Below are positions 1 to 7,758 of a stretch of 64,000 nucleotides of DNA, piece after piece; positions within the stretch are counted from its first letter, which is position 1, and each line of letters opens with the position of its first letter. Origin of the DNA: Hydrogenophilales bacterium (GTDB lineage Bacteria > Pseudomonadota > Gammaproteobacteria > Burkholderiales > Thiobacillaceae); NCBI GenBank assembly GCA_023258975.1, contig JAHFRD010000001.1:62001-126000 (forward strand), given 5' to 3'. The position numbers and the translations under genes are program-made. Under the pieces are notes generated by a model. It was not told the origin of the DNA. It made no database searches and saw nothing but the letters and a program-made list of their open reading frames with translations.

Positions 1-1
1 C

Positions 2-373
2 ACCGTGGTCAATACCTATTATTTCGGCCGTCTGATGGAGAAGAAGCCGAATCTGCCTCTGGCCCTCTTCTGGCCCAACCAGAACCTGAAGAACAAGGCG
101 GCCGGAGTGCATGTAAACGTTTCCGGCGCCGGCGTGACGAAGTACGCGAAACACGAGCGGGAAGCGATCCACCTGCTGGAATGGCTGTCTTCGCCCAAGG
201 CACAGAATCTGTTCGCCGACGTCAACCTGGAATATCCCGCCAACCCGGCCATCCAATGGGATGCCACCGTAGCCGCGTGGGGCAATTTCAAACAGAACCT
301 CATCAATGTCGCCGAGGCCGGAAAACTGCAGGTCAAGTCGGTGATGCTGATGGATCGCGCCGGTTACAAATGA
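2..373 (+). CDS. Fe(3+) ABC transporter substrate-binding protein, C-terminal part
   Basis: The gene runs in from before the window; the last ~123 codons are present and end at a TGA at 371. The fragment reads like the C-terminal lobe of periplasmic ferric-ion binding proteins (FbpA/FutA type), including the N-T-Y-Y stretch near residue 4 of the fragment, where iron-ligand tyrosines lie in this family, and the hinge-proximal segment with the W-L-S-S-P-K-A-Q motif seen in these proteins. It lies 55 bp upstream of a two-domain ABC permease and an ATPase on the same strand, which supports an iron importer operon. The true start, signal peptide and N-lobe cannot be seen. Confidence 0.8.
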   Translation, partial: TVVNTYYFGRLMEKKPNLPLALFWPNQNLKNKAAGVHVNVSGAGVTKYAKHEREAIHLLEWLSSPKAQNLFADVNLEYPANPAIQWDATVAAWGNFKQNLINVAEAGKLQVKSVMLMDRAGYK

Positions 374-428
374 TGCTTACGCAACGCGGTAAAATGCGGA
401 CGTTTCTATCCATTAGTCGGCCTTCGCC

Positions 429-2075
429 ATGACATTGACTGAAAGGGCGCCCGCTTCGGGCGCCTTTTCCTTTTTCTCCGCGCCACGCCTGACAGCGGCG
501 GCCATCGCCGCGCTCACCCTGATTCCGGTACTCGTGGTGGCTTCCGCCTTGCTCGACCCCGACCAGGAAATCTGGGCGCATCTGTGGCGCTACACGTTGC
601 CGGAGTTGCTGGTGAACACGCTTTGGCTGGCGCTGGGCGTCGCTCTCGGCGTCAGCCTGATCGGGGTGGCGCTGGCCTGGCTGACCGCCGCCTGCGAGTT
701 TCCCGGCCGCCGCTTCTTCACCTGGGCCTTGTTGTTGCCGCTCGCCCTGCCCGCGTATGTCACCGCCTTCGTCTGGCTCGGCCTGCTGGATTTTTCCGCC
801 TGGCTGCCCACCTGGCTGCGCGACAACTGGGGCATCGTCCGGCTGCCGCCGGTGCGTTCGCGCGGCGGCGTCATTCTGGTGATGGCGCTGTCGCTCTACC
901 CGTATGTCTACCTCACCGCCCGCGCCGCCTTCCAGGGCCAGGGCCGGCGCCTCATGGAAGCGGCGCAATCCCTGGGTCTGGGCAGGGTGCGCGGCTTCTT
1001 CCGGGTGGCGCTGCCGATGGCGCGGCCGGGCATCGTCGCCGGCCTTTCCCTGGCGCTGATGGAAACCCTGGCGGATTTCGGCACCGTCTCGGTGTTCAAC
1101 TACAACACCTTCACCACCGCCATCTACAAGGCCTGGTTCTCCCTGTTCTCGCTGCCGGCGGCCTCGCAACTGGCCAGCATCCTGATCTTCTTCGTGCTGG
1201 TGCTGGTGCTGCTGGAACAAATGTCACGCCGGCAGCGCAGTTACGCGCTATCGACGCGCGGCGGTGGCGCCTCGGCGCGTATCCGCCTGACTGGGTGGCG
1301 CGCCGGGCTGGCCGCCGGTTTTGCCGGACTGGTGTTCCTGCTCGCCTTCGCCATGCCGTTCACGCAACTGCTGGTCTGGGCGTATCGCGCCATCGGCGGC
1401 GATTTCGACACACGCTATTTCGCCTTCATCTGGCATTCCCTGCTGCTCTCCGGCATCGGCGCCGTGCTGGTCGCCGGCCTGGCGCTGGCCCTGGGCTATG
1501 CGCAGCGCCTGCAACCTTCACCCGGCATGGCCTTCACCGCGCGCCTAGCGGCCATCGGCTATGCCCTGCCGGGCGCGGTGCTGGCGGTGGGTTTCTTCAT
1601 CCCGGTGGCCTGGCTGGACAACCTGATGATCGACCAGATACGCGCCTGGACCGGCCGCGAGAGGGGCCAGATTCTCGGGGGCACGCTGGCGGTGATGCTG
1701 CTGGCCTATTGCGCGCGTTTTCTCGCGGTGGGTTTCGGTTCGGTGGAAGCCGGATTGGCCCGTGTCACCCGCACGCTCGACGAGGCCTCGGAAGTGCTCG
1801 GCGTGACCGGCTTCAGGCGCCTGTTCAACGTGCATCTGCCGATGTTGCGCGCGCCGCTGCTGGTGGCGATGGCGCTGACCTTCGTCGACATCATGAAAGA
1901 ACTGCCCATCACCCTGATGACCCGGCCGTTCGGCTGGGACACCCTGGCCACCCGTGTGTTCGAGATGACCTCCGAAGGCGAGTGGGAACGCGCCGCCCTC
2001 CCCGCCGTGGCCATCGCCCTCGTCGGCCTGTTGCCCATCTTCCTGCTCATCAAACACAGCGATGCTCGCACTTGA
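429..2075 (+). CDS. fbpB: Fe(3+) ABC transporter permease (fused two-domain)
   Basis: 548-residue polytopic inner-membrane protein with two BPD_transp_1 halves, as in FbpB/SfuB/HitB ferric permeases. Hydrophobic spans recur over residues ~20-290 and again ~295-545. Each half has an EAA-type loop that contacts the ATPase: around residue 178 (E-A-A-Q-S-L-G-L-G) and around residue 455 (D-E-A-S-E-V-L-G-V-T-G). The length is usual for the fused permease family. It follows the binding-protein gene and overlaps the ATPase start by 14 nt, so translation is probably coupled. The substrate Fe(3+) is inferred from the whole operon; related thiamine or 2-aminoethylphosphonate permeases share this fold. 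Confidence 0.85.
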   Translation: MTLTERAPASGAFSFFSAPRLTAAAIAALTLIPVLVVASALLDPDQEIWAHLWRYTLPELLVNTLWLALGVALGVSLIGVALAWLTAACEFPGRRFFTWALLLPLALPAYVTAFVWLGLLDFSAWLPTWLRDNWGIVRLPPVRSRGGVILVMALSLYPYVYLTARAAFQGQGRRLMEAAQSLGLGRVRGFFRVALPMARPGIVAGLSLALMETLADFGTVSVFNYNTFTTAIYKAWFSLFSLPAASQLASILIFFVLVLVLLEQMSRRQRSYALSTRGGGASARIRLTGWRAGLAAGFAGLVFLLAFAMPFTQLLVWAYRAIGGDFDTRYFAFIWHSLLLSGIGAVLVAGLALALGYAQRLQPSPGMAFTARLAAIGYALPGAVLAVGFFIPVAWLDNLMIDQIRAWTGRERGQILGGTLAVMLLAYCARFLAVGFGSVEAGLARVTRTLDEASEVLGVTGFRRLFNVHLPMLRAPLLVAMALTFVDIMKELPITLMTRPFGWDTLATRVFEMTSEGEWERAALPAVAIALVGLLPIFLLIKHSDART

Positions 2076-3123
2076 CCGCGTAGCCCAGTCCTATGGCCGC
2101 AAGACGGTGCTCAAGGAACTCTCCTTCCAGCTTGCCTCCGGCCAGATCGGCTGCCTGCTGGGGCCGTCCGGCTGCGGCAAGACCACGGCGCTGCGATTGA
2201 TCGCCGGTTTCGAGAAACTCGACAGCGGCGAAATCCGCATCCACGGCGAGGCGGTCGCCCGTACCGGCTGGACGCTGCCGCCGGAGCGGCGCCAGGTCGG
2301 CCTGGTATTTCAGGATTACGCCTTGTTTCCGCACTTGTCCGTGGCCGGCAATGTGGCCTTCGGCCTGCGCGGCCTGGGCAACGCAGAACGCGATCTTCGC
2401 GTGCGACAAATGCTCAGGCTGGTGGGCCTGTCGAAGGAAGCCGCGTCCTGGCCGCACCAGCTTTCCGGCGGCCAGCAGCAGCGCGTGGCGCTGGCCCGCG
2501 CCCTGGCGCCGAAGCCGCGCCTGTTGCTGCTGGACGAGCCGTTTTCCAACCTGGACGTGGAATTGCGCGAGAAGCTCTCCCTGGAAGTGCGCGACATCCT
2601 CAAACACGAGGGCATCACCGCGCTGCTGGTCACCCACGACCAGCACGAAGCCTTCGCCACGGCCGATGTCATCGGCGTGATGAACGAGGGCGTGATCCAG
2701 CAGTGCGACACCCCCTATGCCCTCTACCACCAACCGGCCAACCGCTTTGTCGCCGACTTCATCGGCCAGGGTGCGCTGTTGCCGGGCAAGGTGCTCAACA
2801 ACCATCAGGTGGAAATCGAACTCGGCGTGCTGGAGGGCGTGGTCGATGGCGATTGCGGCGAGGAAGGCGGCTGCTCCCACTGCGCGCAAGGCTGTGCGGT
2901 GGATGTGCTGATCCGTCCCGACGACATCATCCACGACGACGACAGCCCGCTCCTGGGCCAGGTCGAGCGCAAGGCCTTCCGTGGCGCCGACTTCCTCTAC
3001 ACCCTGCGCCTGCCCGGCGGCGGCCGCGTCCTGGCGCAGGTCGATTCGCACCATAACCACGCCATCGGCGAACACATCGGCATCCGCCTCGGGGTGGATC
3101 ATGTGGTGGCGTTCCGGAAATGA
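2062..3123 (+). CDS. fbpC: Fe(3+) ABC transporter ATP-binding protein with Cys cluster
   Basis: 353-residue ABC ATPase that energises the ferric importer. Visible motifs: Walker A GPSGCGKTT (residue ~34), Q-loop VFQDYALFP (~84), signature LSGGQQQR (~134), Walker B LLLLDEPF (~155) and switch His VTHDQHEA (~190). The C-terminal ~110 residues form a TOBE-type regulatory domain. That domain carries an unusual Cys cluster, C265-x5-C271-x2-C274-x3-C278 with His273, just before the conserved I-R-P-D-D segment. A metal- or redox-sensing role is possible but not shown. The start overlaps the permease gene. Confidence 0.87.
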   Translation: MLALDRVAQSYGRKTVLKELSFQLASGQIGCLLGPSGCGKTTALRLIAGFEKLDSGEIRIHGEAVARTGWTLPPERRQVGLVFQDYALFPHLSVAGNVAFGLRGLGNAERDLRVRQMLRLVGLSKEAASWPHQLSGGQQQRVALARALAPKPRLLLLDEPFSNLDVELREKLSLEVRDILKHEGITALLVTHDQHEAFATADVIGVMNEGVIQQCDTPYALYHQPANRFVADFIGQGALLPGKVLNNHQVEIELGVLEGVVDGDCGEEGGCSHCAQGCAVDVLIRPDDIIHDDDSPLLGQVERKAFRGADFLYTLRLPGGGRVLAQVDSHHNHAIGEHIGIRLGVDHVVAFRK

Positions 3124-3140
3124 GTTCGCGGAGCCGTTCT

Positions 3141-3206
3141 GTAGCGCCGGCATCCTTGCCGGCCCGCGTGGCCAGACAAAGACGCCGGCAGGGATGCCGG
3201 CGCTAC
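3141..3206. repeat. REP-type palindrome, family A
   Basis: Imperfect inverted repeat beginning GTAGCGCCGGCATCCTTGCC and ending with the complementary ...GATGCCGGCGCTAC. The same outer arms (GTAGCGCCGGC / GCCGGCGCTAC) recur at 12228, 21034, 45181 and, degenerate, at 47215. It occupies most of the 109-bp gap between the iron ABC operon and the APH/kinase gene. It is probably a REP/BIME element that also folds as an RNA hairpin; there is no T-tract, so it is not called as a classical terminator. Confidence 0.8.
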
Positions 3207-3232
3207 GGGTCGGCGCACCAGGTCAGCCGCGC

Positions 3233-4747
3233 ATGACGCCCCTGATCGCCACCCTGCTCGACCCCGCCGCTTATTCACACCCGGCGCCGGCACCGCGCCT
3301 GATCGAAACCCATATTTCCTGGGTGATCCTGGCCGGCGACTATGCCTACAAGCTGAAAAAACCGGTGGATCTGGGCTTCCTCGACTTCAGCACGCTGGAA
3401 AAACGCGAACACTGCTGCCGCGAGGAAATACGCCTGAACCGTCGTCTGGCGCCGGACATCTATCTGGACATGGTGCCGGTCGCCGGCACGCCGCCGAAGA
3501 TGGATGGCGGTGGGCCGGTGCTGGAATGGGCGGTCAAAATGCGCGCCTTCCCGGCGGAAGCCACCCTGGATCGCGTAGCGGAAATCCTCCCTGAGCAGAT
3601 CGACGCCATCGCCGACCGAGTGGCCTCTTTTCATGACGACATCGCGCCGGCGCCGATGGACGGCGACTTCGGGACGCCGGAAGCGGCGCGGGCGCCGGTG
3701 GATGAAAACTTCCGGCAATTGCGCGCTTTGCTCCCCACGTCCGACGCCCCGCTCGACTACCTCGAAGCCTGGAGCCACGCCGAAGCCCAACGCCTGGCCG
3801 GCCACTTCGCCGCGCGCAAGCGGCAAGGCTTCATCCGCGAGTGCCACGGCGACCTGCACCTGGGCAACATCGCCTGGGTGAAGGGCAAGCCACTCATTTT
3901 CGATGGCATCGAGTTCAACCCCGGCCTGCGCCACATCGACGTCATCAGCGAGATCGCCTTCCTCTGCATGGATCTCGCGCATCGCGGCCAGTCGCCGCTG
4001 GCCTGGCGTTTTCTCAACCGTTATCTGGAACACAGTGGCGATTACGCCGGATTGGCCGCCCTCCCCTACTACCTGGTCTACCGGGCGATGGTGCGGGCGA
4101 AAGTCGCCGCGATTTTGGCAACATCGCGGGCCAGCCAGGCCGCTGGCGATTTCACGGAAACCACGAGCTACCTGGATCTGGCCCGGCGCATCACGCAACG
4201 CCCCGCCGCCGCGTTGCTGCTCATGCACGGGGTTTCCGGTTCCGGCAAGACCCGGGTTTCGCAATATCTGCTGGAGCGCCTTCCCGCCATCCGTTTACGT
4301 TCCGATGTGGAGCGCAAACGCCTGTTCGGCCTGGCCGCCCTGGCCGACAGCCGCGCGACCGGAGAAAACATCTACAGCCGCGAGGCCGGCGCGCGTACCC
4401 TGGCACGCTTGCTCGATCTCACAACCACCGTGCTGAATGCCGGATTCCCTGTCATTGTCGATGCCACTTTCATCAAGCGCGATTGGCGCGAACCGTTCCG
4501 GAAGCTCGCGGAAGAACGGGCCATCCCCTGGTGGATCGCCGCGCTGGACGCGCCACCCGAGGTATTGCGGCGCCGCGTGGCCGCGCGCCAGGCCGGCGGC
4601 CACGATGCCTCCGAGGCCGGCCCCGACGTGCTTGCCGCCCAGATCGCCGCCGTCGATCCATTCAGCGCGGACGAACTGCCCCATGTCATTCGCCTGAGCG
4701 ACGCGCCGAATCAGGCCGTCAGCCAGTTACAAGCCCTATTGCCATGA
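3233..4747 (+). CDS. Bifunctional APH-like / P-loop ATP-binding kinase fusion
   Basis: 504-residue protein with two kinase-like parts. Residues ~1-320 resemble aminoglycoside phosphotransferase/choline kinase-like proteins: ECHGDLHLGNI at ~203 is the catalytic loop and FDGIEFN at ~223 the metal-binding DG loop. Residues ~330-504 form a P-loop kinase with Walker A GVSGSGKT (~334) and a zeta-toxin/gluconate-kinase-like layout. The family is widespread in Proteobacteria, annotated as bifunctional aminoglycoside phosphotransferase/ATP-binding protein; its substrate is unknown and resistance should not be assumed. I chose the ATG at 3233 because an earlier in-frame ATG would place the start inside fbpC and across the REP palindrome. 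It overlaps feoA by 4 nt (ATGA). Confidence 0.82.
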   Translation: MTPLIATLLDPAAYSHPAPAPRLIETHISWVILAGDYAYKLKKPVDLGFLDFSTLEKREHCCREEIRLNRRLAPDIYLDMVPVAGTPPKMDGGGPVLEWAVKMRAFPAEATLDRVAEILPEQIDAIADRVASFHDDIAPAPMDGDFGTPEAARAPVDENFRQLRALLPTSDAPLDYLEAWSHAEAQRLAGHFAARKRQGFIRECHGDLHLGNIAWVKGKPLIFDGIEFNPGLRHIDVISEIAFLCMDLAHRGQSPLAWRFLNRYLEHSGDYAGLAALPYYLVYRAMVRAKVAAILATSRASQAAGDFTETTSYLDLARRITQRPAAALLLMHGVSGSGKTRVSQYLLERLPAIRLRSDVERKRLFGLAALADSRATGENIYSREAGARTLARLLDLTTTVLNAGFPVIVDATFIKRDWREPFRKLAEERAIPWWIAALDAPPEVLRRRVAARQAGGHDASEAGPDVLAAQIAAVDPFSADELPHVIRLSDAPNQAVSQLQALLP

Positions 4748-5001
4748 CCCAATACAGCACCTTGAGTACCCTGCCCGCCGGCCGTTGCGGCACCATCGTC
4801 CGCGTCGATGCCGATGCCGACCTCGCCGCCCGCATGCGCGCGCTGGGACTCATGCCCGGACGCCGCGTCAAGGTGATCCGACGCTCGCCCTTCCAGGGGC
4901 CGATTCAGGTTCGCGCCGGCCAGACCGACCTGATCATCCGCCGCCGCGAAGCCGCCGCCATCCAGTTGCTGCCCTGCCCGGTCGAAATCGGCTGCGCCTG
5001 A
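4744..5001 (+). CDS. feoA: Ferrous iron transport protein A (FeoA)
   Basis: 85-residue SH3-like FeoA domain, the normal length for a single-domain FeoA. The MRALGLMPGRRVKVIRR segment (residues ~31-47) and the downstream IQVRAGQTDLIIRR segment are the family's hallmark. FeoA is a small cytoplasmic partner thought to modulate FeoB-mediated Fe(2+) import. The start overlaps the preceding kinase gene in an ATGA arrangement and feoB follows after 26 bp, so the three genes probably form one transcript. No feoC is seen. Confidence 0.9.
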   Translation: MTQYSTLSTLPAGRCGTIVRVDADADLAARMRALGLMPGRRVKVIRRSPFQGPIQVRAGQTDLIIRRREAAAIQLLPCPVEIGCA

Positions 5002-5027
5002 CCTCTCACGCCCGACACCCTACGCAT

Positions 5028-6815
5028 ATGAGCAAACGAATCGCCCTGGTGGGCATGCCCAATACCGGCAAATCCACCCTGTTCAACCGCCTCACCGGCG
5101 CCGGCGCGCGCGTCGGCAACTGGCCCGGACTCACCGTCGAACTACTCTCCGCCAAGCTGCTGCTGGGCGATTCGATGGTGGAACTGGTGGATCTGCCCGG
5201 CCTGCACAACCTGCACGGTTTCTCCGAAGACGAGCGGGTGGCGCGGCACTTCATCGAGACGCAGCCGCTCAACGGCATTCTGGTGGTACTCAACACCACG
5301 CAACTGGAACGGCAACTGGCCCTGGTGCTGCAACTCAAGGCGCTCGGCCTGCCCATGCTGCTGGCCCTGAACATGGCGGACGAAGCGCAGCATCGCGGCA
5401 TTCGCGTACATACCGATGCCTTGGAAGACCGCCTCGGCATTCCGGTGCGTCTGGTCAGCGCCAAGCACGGCCGCGGCGTGCCGGAGTTGAAGCAGTCCCT
5501 CACCGACTGGCTGCGCGCGAACCCGAAGCCGACGCAGGCCAGCGCCACCGCGCTCGAGGAAGACGACAGCATCGAGCATTCGGTGGACGACATGCTCAGC
5601 AAGGTTCTGCATATCCCGATCTGCCTTTCGCCCACCCGCACCGACCGCATCGACCGTTTTCTGCTGCATCCCTGGCTCGGCATTCCACTGTTCCTGTTGC
5701 TGATGCTGGGTGTATTCCAGCTCGTCTACGGCATCGGCGCCCCGTTGCAGGATGGGCTGGCCTGGCTGCTCGACGAGGCCAAGACGCGCTGGCTGACCGC
5801 GCTGCTTTCCGGCCTGCCGGGCTGGGCATCGAGCTTTCTCCTGGAAGGGCTGTATGACGGTGTCGGCACGGTGATGTCCTTCCTGCCCATCATCGTGGTG
5901 TTTTTCCTGGCGATGGCGGTGGTGGAAGACAGCGGCTATCTCGCCCGCGCCGCGTTCCTGATGGACGCGCTGATGTCGCGCATGGGACTGGATGGCCGCG
6001 CATTCGTCATGCAGTTGATGGGTTTCGGCTGCAATGTGCCGGCGATGATGGGCACCCGCGTCATCCGCAGCCGTCCGCAGCGCATCGCCGCCATGATGAC
6101 GATTCCCTTCTCGCTGTGTTCGGCGCGGCTCCAGGTGTTTCTCTTCTTCACCAGCGCGGTATTCAGCCCGCGCGCCGCGCCCTGGGTGCTGTTCAGCCTG
6201 TATGTGATGAGTTTTCTCCTGGCTTTTTTTACCGCCTGGATGCTGCGCGGCCGCGCGCGCCGCGCCACCGACCCCCTGCTCATGGAACTGCCGCCTTACC
6301 GGGTGCCCACCCTCGCGGCCCTGACCCGGCAATCGTTCCGCGAATCCGGCCACTTTCTGCGCCAGGCGGGCGGTTTCATCATCCTGGGCGTGGCCCTGGT
6401 CTGGTTCCTCACCCACTTTCCGCTCGATGCCGCCCCGGCCAGCTCCGCCACCCTGGCGGGCCACCTGGCGAGCTGGATGGAACCCTTCTTCACGCCGCTG
6501 GGCATCGACCAACTCCTGTCGATCGCCCTGCTGTTCGGTTTCGTCGCCAAGGAGGTCGTGATCGGCTCGCTCGCGGTCATCTACGGCGCCGGCGGCGACC
6601 AGCTTTCCGGCCTGCTGGCGCAGCGTCTGGACTGGATGCAGGCATACAGCTTCATGCTGTTCACCCTGATCTATACCCCCTGCCTGTCCGCCCTGGCCAC
6701 CCTGCGCCGCGAGGCCGGTGGCAGCCGCTACATGTGGGCCTCGGTGGCCTGGTCGCTCACGATTGCCTGGCTGTTGAGCTTCGCCTTCTATCAGACGGCG
6801 CGGGCGTTGTTCTAG
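5028..6815 (+). CDS. feoB: Ferrous iron transport protein B (FeoB)
   Basis: 595-residue Fe(2+) transporter. The N-terminal G domain has G1 GMPNTGKST (residue ~9), G3 DLPGLH (~58) and G4 NMAD (~118). A linker (~165-215) leads into a membrane domain of about eight helices with the two conserved Gate-type segments (GFGCNVPAMMGTR ~330 and the TPCLSALATLRRE region ~550). It is shorter than the ~770-residue E. coli FeoB, mainly in linker and C-terminus, but no hallmark motif is missing. The ATG at 5028 is the one that yields the normal N-terminus; earlier in-frame starts lie within feoA. Confidence 0.92.
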   Translation: MSKRIALVGMPNTGKSTLFNRLTGAGARVGNWPGLTVELLSAKLLLGDSMVELVDLPGLHNLHGFSEDERVARHFIETQPLNGILVVLNTTQLERQLALVLQLKALGLPMLLALNMADEAQHRGIRVHTDALEDRLGIPVRLVSAKHGRGVPELKQSLTDWLRANPKPTQASATALEEDDSIEHSVDDMLSKVLHIPICLSPTRTDRIDRFLLHPWLGIPLFLLLMLGVFQLVYGIGAPLQDGLAWLLDEAKTRWLTALLSGLPGWASSFLLEGLYDGVGTVMSFLPIIVVFFLAMAVVEDSGYLARAAFLMDALMSRMGLDGRAFVMQLMGFGCNVPAMMGTRVIRSRPQRIAAMMTIPFSLCSARLQVFLFFTSAVFSPRAAPWVLFSLYVMSFLLAFFTAWMLRGRARRATDPLLMELPPYRVPTLAALTRQSFRESGHFLRQAGGFIILGVALVWFLTHFPLDAAPASSATLAGHLASWMEPFFTPLGIDQLLSIALLFGFVAKEVVIGSLAVIYGAGGDQLSGLLAQRLDWMQAYSFMLFTLIYTPCLSALATLRREAGGSRYMWASVAWSLTIAWLLSFAFYQTARALF

Positions 6816-6826
6816 ACGGGCGGGGT

Positions 6827-7528
6827 TCAGGACAACTGCTCGACCAGCAGATGCTCGATGAAGTGTTGCAGCAAATGTCCCTCTTCCGGCGCCAGGGGAG
6901 TGAAGTGGACGCCGTAATGGAAACGCCCCGCCGATATGGCGCGATCCATATCGCCTTGGTTGCGTATCGTCGCGCGCGCGGTCAGGGAACTGGTCAACTC
7001 GGGAAGAACGATGGGGATGACCAGCGTGACTTCCGCGCCCACTTCGTCGAGTAGCCCGGTCAGTTCCAGCCTGGCGCCGTGCTCGCTGATATCACGCATG
7101 ATCGCCAGCGTGGTGGAGCCGTTGGCGCGCAGGACCTCGACCGGCAGGCGGGTTTCCAGGCGCCGGGACTGGCGGATCTGACGGTACTTCACGCCCTCGG
7201 GTATCGCGAAATGCGCATAGGGATAGGGCCGCGAATGCGCGCGCAGACTGCGCGAGGTAAAGGCATAGGCATACATGCCGTGAACCACGCGAAACTTGAA
7301 ACTGTTGCCCGGAGTCATCCATATCCCCTTTTCCCCGACGCTGGGCAGTGTGGTCAGGAAGCTCATGCGGCCATGCGCGCCGATGTAGCTGACATTGAAG
7401 GGCTCGACATCCAACCCCACCGTGGGCTGCACGATCAAGGACTCCCCCTCCTTGAGATGCATGTCGGCGAAATCCGCCTCATGCAACTCCTGATCCGGCT
7501 TCGCGGGTTCAGCCTGGGTCTCATCCAT
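6827..7528 (-). CDS. PilZ-domain c-di-GMP-binding protein (YcgR-like)
   Basis: 233-residue cytoplasmic protein. The N-terminal ~110 residues resemble the YcgR N-terminal module, and the C-terminal half is a PilZ domain. The PilZ c-di-GMP signature is visible as RQSRRLETR (residue ~118) followed by DISEHG (~146), the R-x3-R and D-x-S-x-x-G elements. YcgR-type proteins couple c-di-GMP to flagellar or pilus motility, but no motility genes are in this window, so the target is unknown. The gene converges on feoB with an 11-bp gap and is divergent from ftsK. A GGDEF-EAL protein is encoded at 56.9-59.5 kb. Confidence 0.82.
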   Translation of the reverse strand: MDETQAEPAKPDQELHEADFADMHLKEGESLIVQPTVGLDVEPFNVSYIGAHGRMSFLTTLPSVGEKGIWMTPGNSFKFRVVHGMYAYAFTSRSLRAHSRPYPYAHFAIPEGVKYRQIRQSRRLETRLPVEVLRANGSTTLAIMRDISEHGARLELTGLLDEVGAEVTLVIPIVLPELTSSLTARATIRNQGDMDRAISAGRFHYGVHFTPLAPEEGHLLQHFIEHLLVEQLS

Positions 7529-7745
7529 CTCGCATTACTCCAGATTCAATAACAAGTACCGGCCCGGTGCCGGTCGCCCCTCTCTTCGGCACGAAGCTCC
7601 GATTCTTTAACGCGAAACGCCTTGACCGCCCGGCGGCGCTCCCACGGCGGGCTTCCTGTTACTGCCGCGTCGCCCCGGCTCCTGAAATCGTGGATTTGGC
7701 CGGGCCGGACAAACCCTGGGGCTACAGGCAAACAGACGCATCCTT

Positions 7746-7751
7746 TATAGT
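7746..7751 (+). promoter_or_regulatory. Candidate -10 box for ftsK
   Basis: TATAGT lies 7 bp upstream of the ftsK ATG in a GC-rich background. If used as a sigma70 -10 element, transcription would begin at or next to the ATG, giving a leaderless or very short-leader mRNA. No good -35 box is visible at the right distance (TACAGG at 7723 is poor), so this is weak. Confidence 0.25.
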
Positions 7752-7758
7752 GCGCGCC

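Noticed and set aside
3233-4747. Aminoglycoside resistance gene
   Set aside because: The APH-like half belongs to a chromosomal fusion family with a second kinase and shows no sign of a mobile resistance context. A resistance role cannot be supported.
5142-6512. Minus-strand ORF of 456 residues opposite feoB
   Set aside because: Antisense to a conserved transporter; Gln/His/Arg-rich and without motif or start signal.
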